Source of the DNA: JAFDBW01 sp963723355
GTDB taxonomy: Bacteria; Desulfobacterota; Desulfuromonadia; Desulfuromonadales; BM103
DNA: 64,000 nt
Direction: 5' to 3'
Assembly: GCA_963723355.1 (NCBI GenBank)
Contig: CAVRQQ010000024.1
Coordinates: forward strand, 1-64,000
This document shows, piece after piece, positions 60,875 to 64,000 of this stretch (position 1 is its first letter; each line of letters begins with the position of its first letter). A program made the translations under genes and the position numbers. The notes under the pieces were generated by a model, which saw only the letters and a program-made list of their open reading frames with translations, did no database searches and had not been told where the DNA came from.

Positions 60875-62573
60875 TTAGCCACCGCCGGGCTTTGAATCAA
60901 CCACCTCGACGTTGATCGTGGCGATTTCGGCTGGCAGGTTGCGGAACACGATGGTGAACGGGATTGATCCTCCCGAGGCGATGTTCATGTTGGAAAGGCT
61001 GTCGCCAAATTCATTGTTCATCGCTTCTTCAATGGCACTGAATGACATTTTTGCCAACTCTGCATTATTTAGAGCATTGCCGCAGAAGACCGTTTGCTGC
61101 AGGAGGGTTTTCCCTTTGGCGTCAACCAGGGTGCCTTTGATGGTGATCGATGAGCGACTGCTCGTGTGGTTATTGACCGCGGATCCCTGGATGACCAGCA
61201 TCTGGCCGGCCTGACCGTTGACATACGAACTGCCGCTGATGTTAATGCCGATCCGGTCTCCCGGAGCAAACTCCTGGGTCTCTTCGATGTAATCTTTGAG
61301 GAACGGCAGGTATTCGGCGACGGCATTCAGGTTGAGAGAACCTTGCTGCATGAACAGGAAGCCGGCCGCACCGCCCAGAACAACCAGTAGCAGAACCAGC
61401 AAGAGCACGATCCGCGACAGGGAGCTCTTTTTGGGGGGAGGAGGGACCGGCAGCGGCTCTTCATCATCGTCGAAACGGGAGGGTGGTGGGGTCTGCTCGC
61501 GCCGGGTGAAAGACTCCGGTTCGTCCTGTGTCTCCAAGATGGCTCCGGCTAAGGGATCGTCGGTCTGGAAACTTGGCGCGTTACTGTCGTCATCATCGCT
61601 GGAGAAGTCGATTTCGCCAAACTGCAGGTCAACTTCTGCCGAATCTTTCGGTGCGCTCTCCGGTCCGGCGGTATCATTGTCAAACTGAGGCTCATCGAAA
61701 TCAAAGGAATCGCCGGCTGGCGAATCATCGTCCCATTCTGAAGCAGAGTCACTTCCGCGCTGAACTCCGTCATCAAAGCTGAAAGCGTTATCGTCATCCT
61801 GGTCGTCGAGGGCAAAGCCTGCAGGCTCCTCCTCAGTCGACTCTTGCGCACTGTCATCGCCCTCTGCAAAAGTGAACGCTGAAGTGTCCGCGGTCCCATC
61901 GTCGGTTGATTCGAAAGAGAATTCGTGCAACTCCTGACGATTTCGCAATTTCGGAGGCCTGAGCCGTGACTTTCCCCTTCGCCAGTCAAACCGGAGTCAT
62001 CACCAAAGTCGAATTCGACCGGGCCACCAGGCTCCACGGTCTCCTCAGATGTTTCAGCGAAGTCGGTGGATTGCTCTTCTGATTGTTCATCTGGAGTCTC
62101 TTCGGCAGTTTTAAAATCGGCGGCTGCGGCATCGTCTTCGGCTGGTTGGCTGGTATCGGCAAAGGAAAACTCTTCAGCAAGCTCATCGCCCGCATCGGCA
62201 TCGCCCATTTCCTCTTCCAGCCCGCTGAAATCAATTTCATCACCCTGTGCCTGATCAGCAGGCTCAGAGATGTTTTCCGCTTCTGTTGTCGGGAGCCGGT
62301 TGCTTCCTCTTGTTCGAAGGATTCCTCCTGAGGCTCGGAGTCTCCCTGTTCCGGGATGTCGGTAGGAACCGCTGTTTCGTCAGGAGTCTCTTCGGGCACC
62401 GCTTGCATGTTGAAGGAACCAAAATCTACGGTCTCTTCCACGGGCTCCGGTTCGGCCGGGGTGACGGTGAATATCTCCTTGCACTTCGAGCAACGGACTT
62501 TGGTGCCGCCGGACTTGATTTTTTCATCTGCCAAACGGAAACGGGTTTGACATGCTTGGCACTGAACGATCAT
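60875..62573 (-). CDS. Zinc-ribbon/DUF3426-type membrane protein with long acidic region, two apparent frameshifts
   Basis: The start at 62573 gives the MJ0042-type zinc finger MIVQCQACQTRFRLADEKIKSGGTKVRCSKCKEIFTV. A highly acidic, low-complexity region of about 330 residues follows, rich in DDD, EE and FSFDD. Then come a Pro-rich stretch, one membrane helix (IVLLLVLLLVVLGGAAGFLFM) and a DUF3426-like beta domain (INISGSSYVNGQAGQMLVIQGSAVNNHTSSRSSITIKGTLVDAKGKTL). The frame breaks near 62285 and 61945; the pieces are 61986-62573, 61549-62208 and 60875-61948. Full length is about 565 residues. Function unknown. Confidence 0.8.
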
Positions 62574-62595
62574 TCAGTTCCTCCTGTTTGTAGAT

Positions 62596-63144
62596 TCAGA
62601 CGTTCTCGACCACACGGATGTCGGGCAAGTCACGATATCTTTCGTCAAAGTCCAGACCGTAGCCGACGATAAACCCATCGTCCATGGAAAACCCGATGTA
62701 GTCAACCGGGACATTGGTTACCCGGTGGGCCTGCTTATCGATCAGAGTGCAGATCCGCAGGCTGGCAGGCTGGCGGTTCAACAGCATGCTACGCAGTGAT
62801 TCCAGGGTTTGACCACTGTCGACGATGTCCTCAACGACCAAAACATCCTTGTCCTTGATCGACATCTCCAGGTCCTTGCGAACTTCAATAATCCCGGACG
62901 ACTGGGTCGCGGAGCCGTAGCTGGCCAGGCGCACGAAATCGATGACGGTTGGAGATTTGACCGCCCTGACCAGGTCGGCAATAAAAAGGAAAGACCCCTT
63001 GAGCACCGCGATCATCAAGATCTCACGTCCATCGTAATCCCTGTCAATCTGGGCGGCGAGTTCTCTGACTCTGGCAGCAATTTCTTCTGCAGAAAAAAGT
63101 TGTGTTAATGAATGCTTATTTTTAGAAGTGTTCGGACTCGCCAT
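62596..63144 (-). CDS. hpt: Hypoxanthine phosphoribosyltransferase
   Basis: 182 residues. The PRPP-binding motif is VLVVEDIVDSGQTL, with FLFIADLVRAV and the C-terminal GFSMDDGFIVGYGLDFDERYRDLPDI. It salvages hypoxanthine and guanine to IMP and GMP. It lies 22 bases upstream of the zinc-ribbon gene on the same strand. Confidence 0.95.
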   Translation of the reverse strand: MASPNTSKNKHSLTQLFSAEEIAARVRELAAQIDRDYDGREILMIAVLKGSFLFIADLVRAVKSPTVIDFVRLASYGSATQSSGIIEVRKDLEMSIKDKDVLVVEDIVDSGQTLESLRSMLLNRQPASLRICTLIDKQAHRVTNVPVDYIGFSMDDGFIVGYGLDFDERYRDLPDIRVVENV

Positions 63145-63291
63145 GATCGGCTATTCTATAGCAAAGCGGTCGGTTTATGTCAATTTTTTCACAGCAGCAA
63201 AATCCTGGTCGGGTACGGGAAAATCCTGTGCTATACTCATCGGCATAAGGGACCCTTGGATATGCCGCCATTTCACTCCGGGAGTATTTCG

Positions 63292-63979
63292 ATGCGCACC
63301 ATAGTTTGCCCAGTTGTGGTCTTCCTGATCGGTCTGTACGCTTCTCTCGCCTGTGCCGCTCCGGACATGGAGTTCACCAGCACACAATTCGATTTCGGCA
63401 AAGTTTTCCAGGGAGAGAAAGTTCTGCATACGTTCGAATTTGTCAATGCCGGTCAGGACCCTCTGCTGATTGACCGGGTGCGCAGCTCCTGTGGCTGTAC
63501 CGCCGTTCTGGTTTCGGAAAAGAACCTTGCTCCCGGCGCAAAAGGCCAGGTTCAGGCGAATTTTGACAGCGCCCGTTTCCGTGGCACAGTAAGCAAGACG
63601 ATTTACCTGTACAGCAACGATCCGGTGAAGCCGGTCGTGCAACTTAAAATCAAGGGCGAGGTGATCGAGATCGTCGCCGTGGAACCTGAGCAGGTCAATT
63701 TCGGTACGGTGGCTGGCGACCAGACCCTGGTATCGAAGGTCGTGTTTCGCAACCAGGGCGAAAAGCCGTTAACCCTCGGGAACGCCGAGTACCACAGCAG
63801 TCGAACTTCAAGCTGAAATGTCGGAAACCATCCTGGCCAAGGGTGAAGAGGTCACTCTCGAACTGATGCTGTCGCCGAAGCCCGGCACGATGCGCTTCAG
63901 TGGCTATGTCCTGGTGCCGGTGGATGGCGTGCCGAAGAACCAGTTACGCATCCCCGTTTACGCCGCGATTCGCAAGTAG
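63292..63979 (+). CDS. DUF1573 secreted protein, apparent frameshift
   Basis: The ATG at 63292 with GGAG seven bases upstream opens MRTIVCPVVVFLIGLYASLACA, a signal peptide. The DUF1573 pattern is FGKVFQGEKVLHTFEFVNAGQDPLLIDRVRSSCGCTAVLVSEKNLAPGAKGQV, with the SSCGCT Cys pair, and a second beta domain starting VNFGTVAGDQTLVSKVVFRNQGEKPL. The frame breaks near 63790 (NAE / TTAVELQAEMSETILAKGEEV) and then continues to the stop at 63979. About 229 residues after repair. Role unknown, probably periplasmic or outer surface. Confidence 0.82.
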
Positions 63980-64000
63980 CGATATTTTTATCTGTCCTGT

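Overview
The window reads as chromosomal DNA of a Gram-negative, anaerobic deltaproteobacterium, most likely of the Desulfuromonadales (Geobacter/Desulfuromonas type). This is inferred from gene families: a DUF4212/solute-symporter pair, MetV-MetF, a split-subunit glycine cleavage P-protein, GEMM riboswitches, an outer-membrane Mla system, Pta-AckA, and a HgcA mercury-methylation corrinoid protein. I cannot name a species. Gene density is high and I recognise no phage, insertion sequence, CRISPR array, rRNA or tRNA.

Layout. 0-8 kb: IclR regulator, universal stress protein, sugar-phosphate isomerase-like protein, Na+/solute symporter with its small subunit, truD-trmB, a small cytochrome c and a type I-beta DAHP synthase. 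8-13 kb: a minus-strand operon for a repeat-rich secreted protein and a lipoprotein, behind three tandem cyclic-di-GMP-type (GEMM-I) riboswitches, each with its own terminator. 13-25 kb: TAT-exported phosphoesterase, A-type flavoprotein, priA, mltA-yqgE, a PilZ protein, shikimate kinase, quinone oxidoreductase, a two-component system and nitronate monooxygenase. 25-29 kb: haem genes (NirJ/Ahb-type radical SAM, hemE, hemH). 29-33 kb: an mlaE-F-D-A-C lipid transport operon ending in a cyclic-nucleotide-binding protein. 33-35 kb: a GEMM riboswitch whose ligand-reading base looks like the cGAMP type, before a degenerate Nudix protein and a PilZ protein. 35-38 kb: cbpA-like chaperone, then hgcA directly behind an aroG-type DAHP synthase. 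38-41 kb: yggT-divIVA-yggU and small zinc-ribbon genes. 40.7-44.6 kb: arsenic operon arsR-GAPDH-arsJ-acr3. 44.6-47.4 kb: broken histidine kinase and rsgA. 47.6-54.6 kb: one-carbon cluster folD-metV-metF-gcvT-gcvH-gcvPA-gcvPB. 54.6-64 kb: tonB, pta, a long coiled-coil protein, ackA, a ferredoxin, a DUF3426-type zinc-ribbon protein, hpt and a DUF1573 protein.

How the genes work together. FolD, MetV/MetF and the glycine cleavage system interconvert methylene-, methyl- and glycine-derived C1 units on tetrahydrofolate. HgcA is a corrinoid protein that takes methyl groups from such a pool. The Pta-AckA pair and the symporter fit acetate-centred metabolism. Several elements point to cyclic-dinucleotide control of the cell surface: four GEMM riboswitches and two PilZ proteins.

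Quality warning. At least twelve genes carry apparent single-base frameshifts in otherwise well-conserved reading frames (trmB, the lipoprotein, the flavoprotein, priA, mltA, qor, a response regulator, mlaA, a histidine kinase, gcvPB with a compensating pair, the DUF3426 gene, the DUF1573 gene). This density fits uncorrected indel errors in the assembly better than gene decay. Such genes are annotated over their full span with the break position given.
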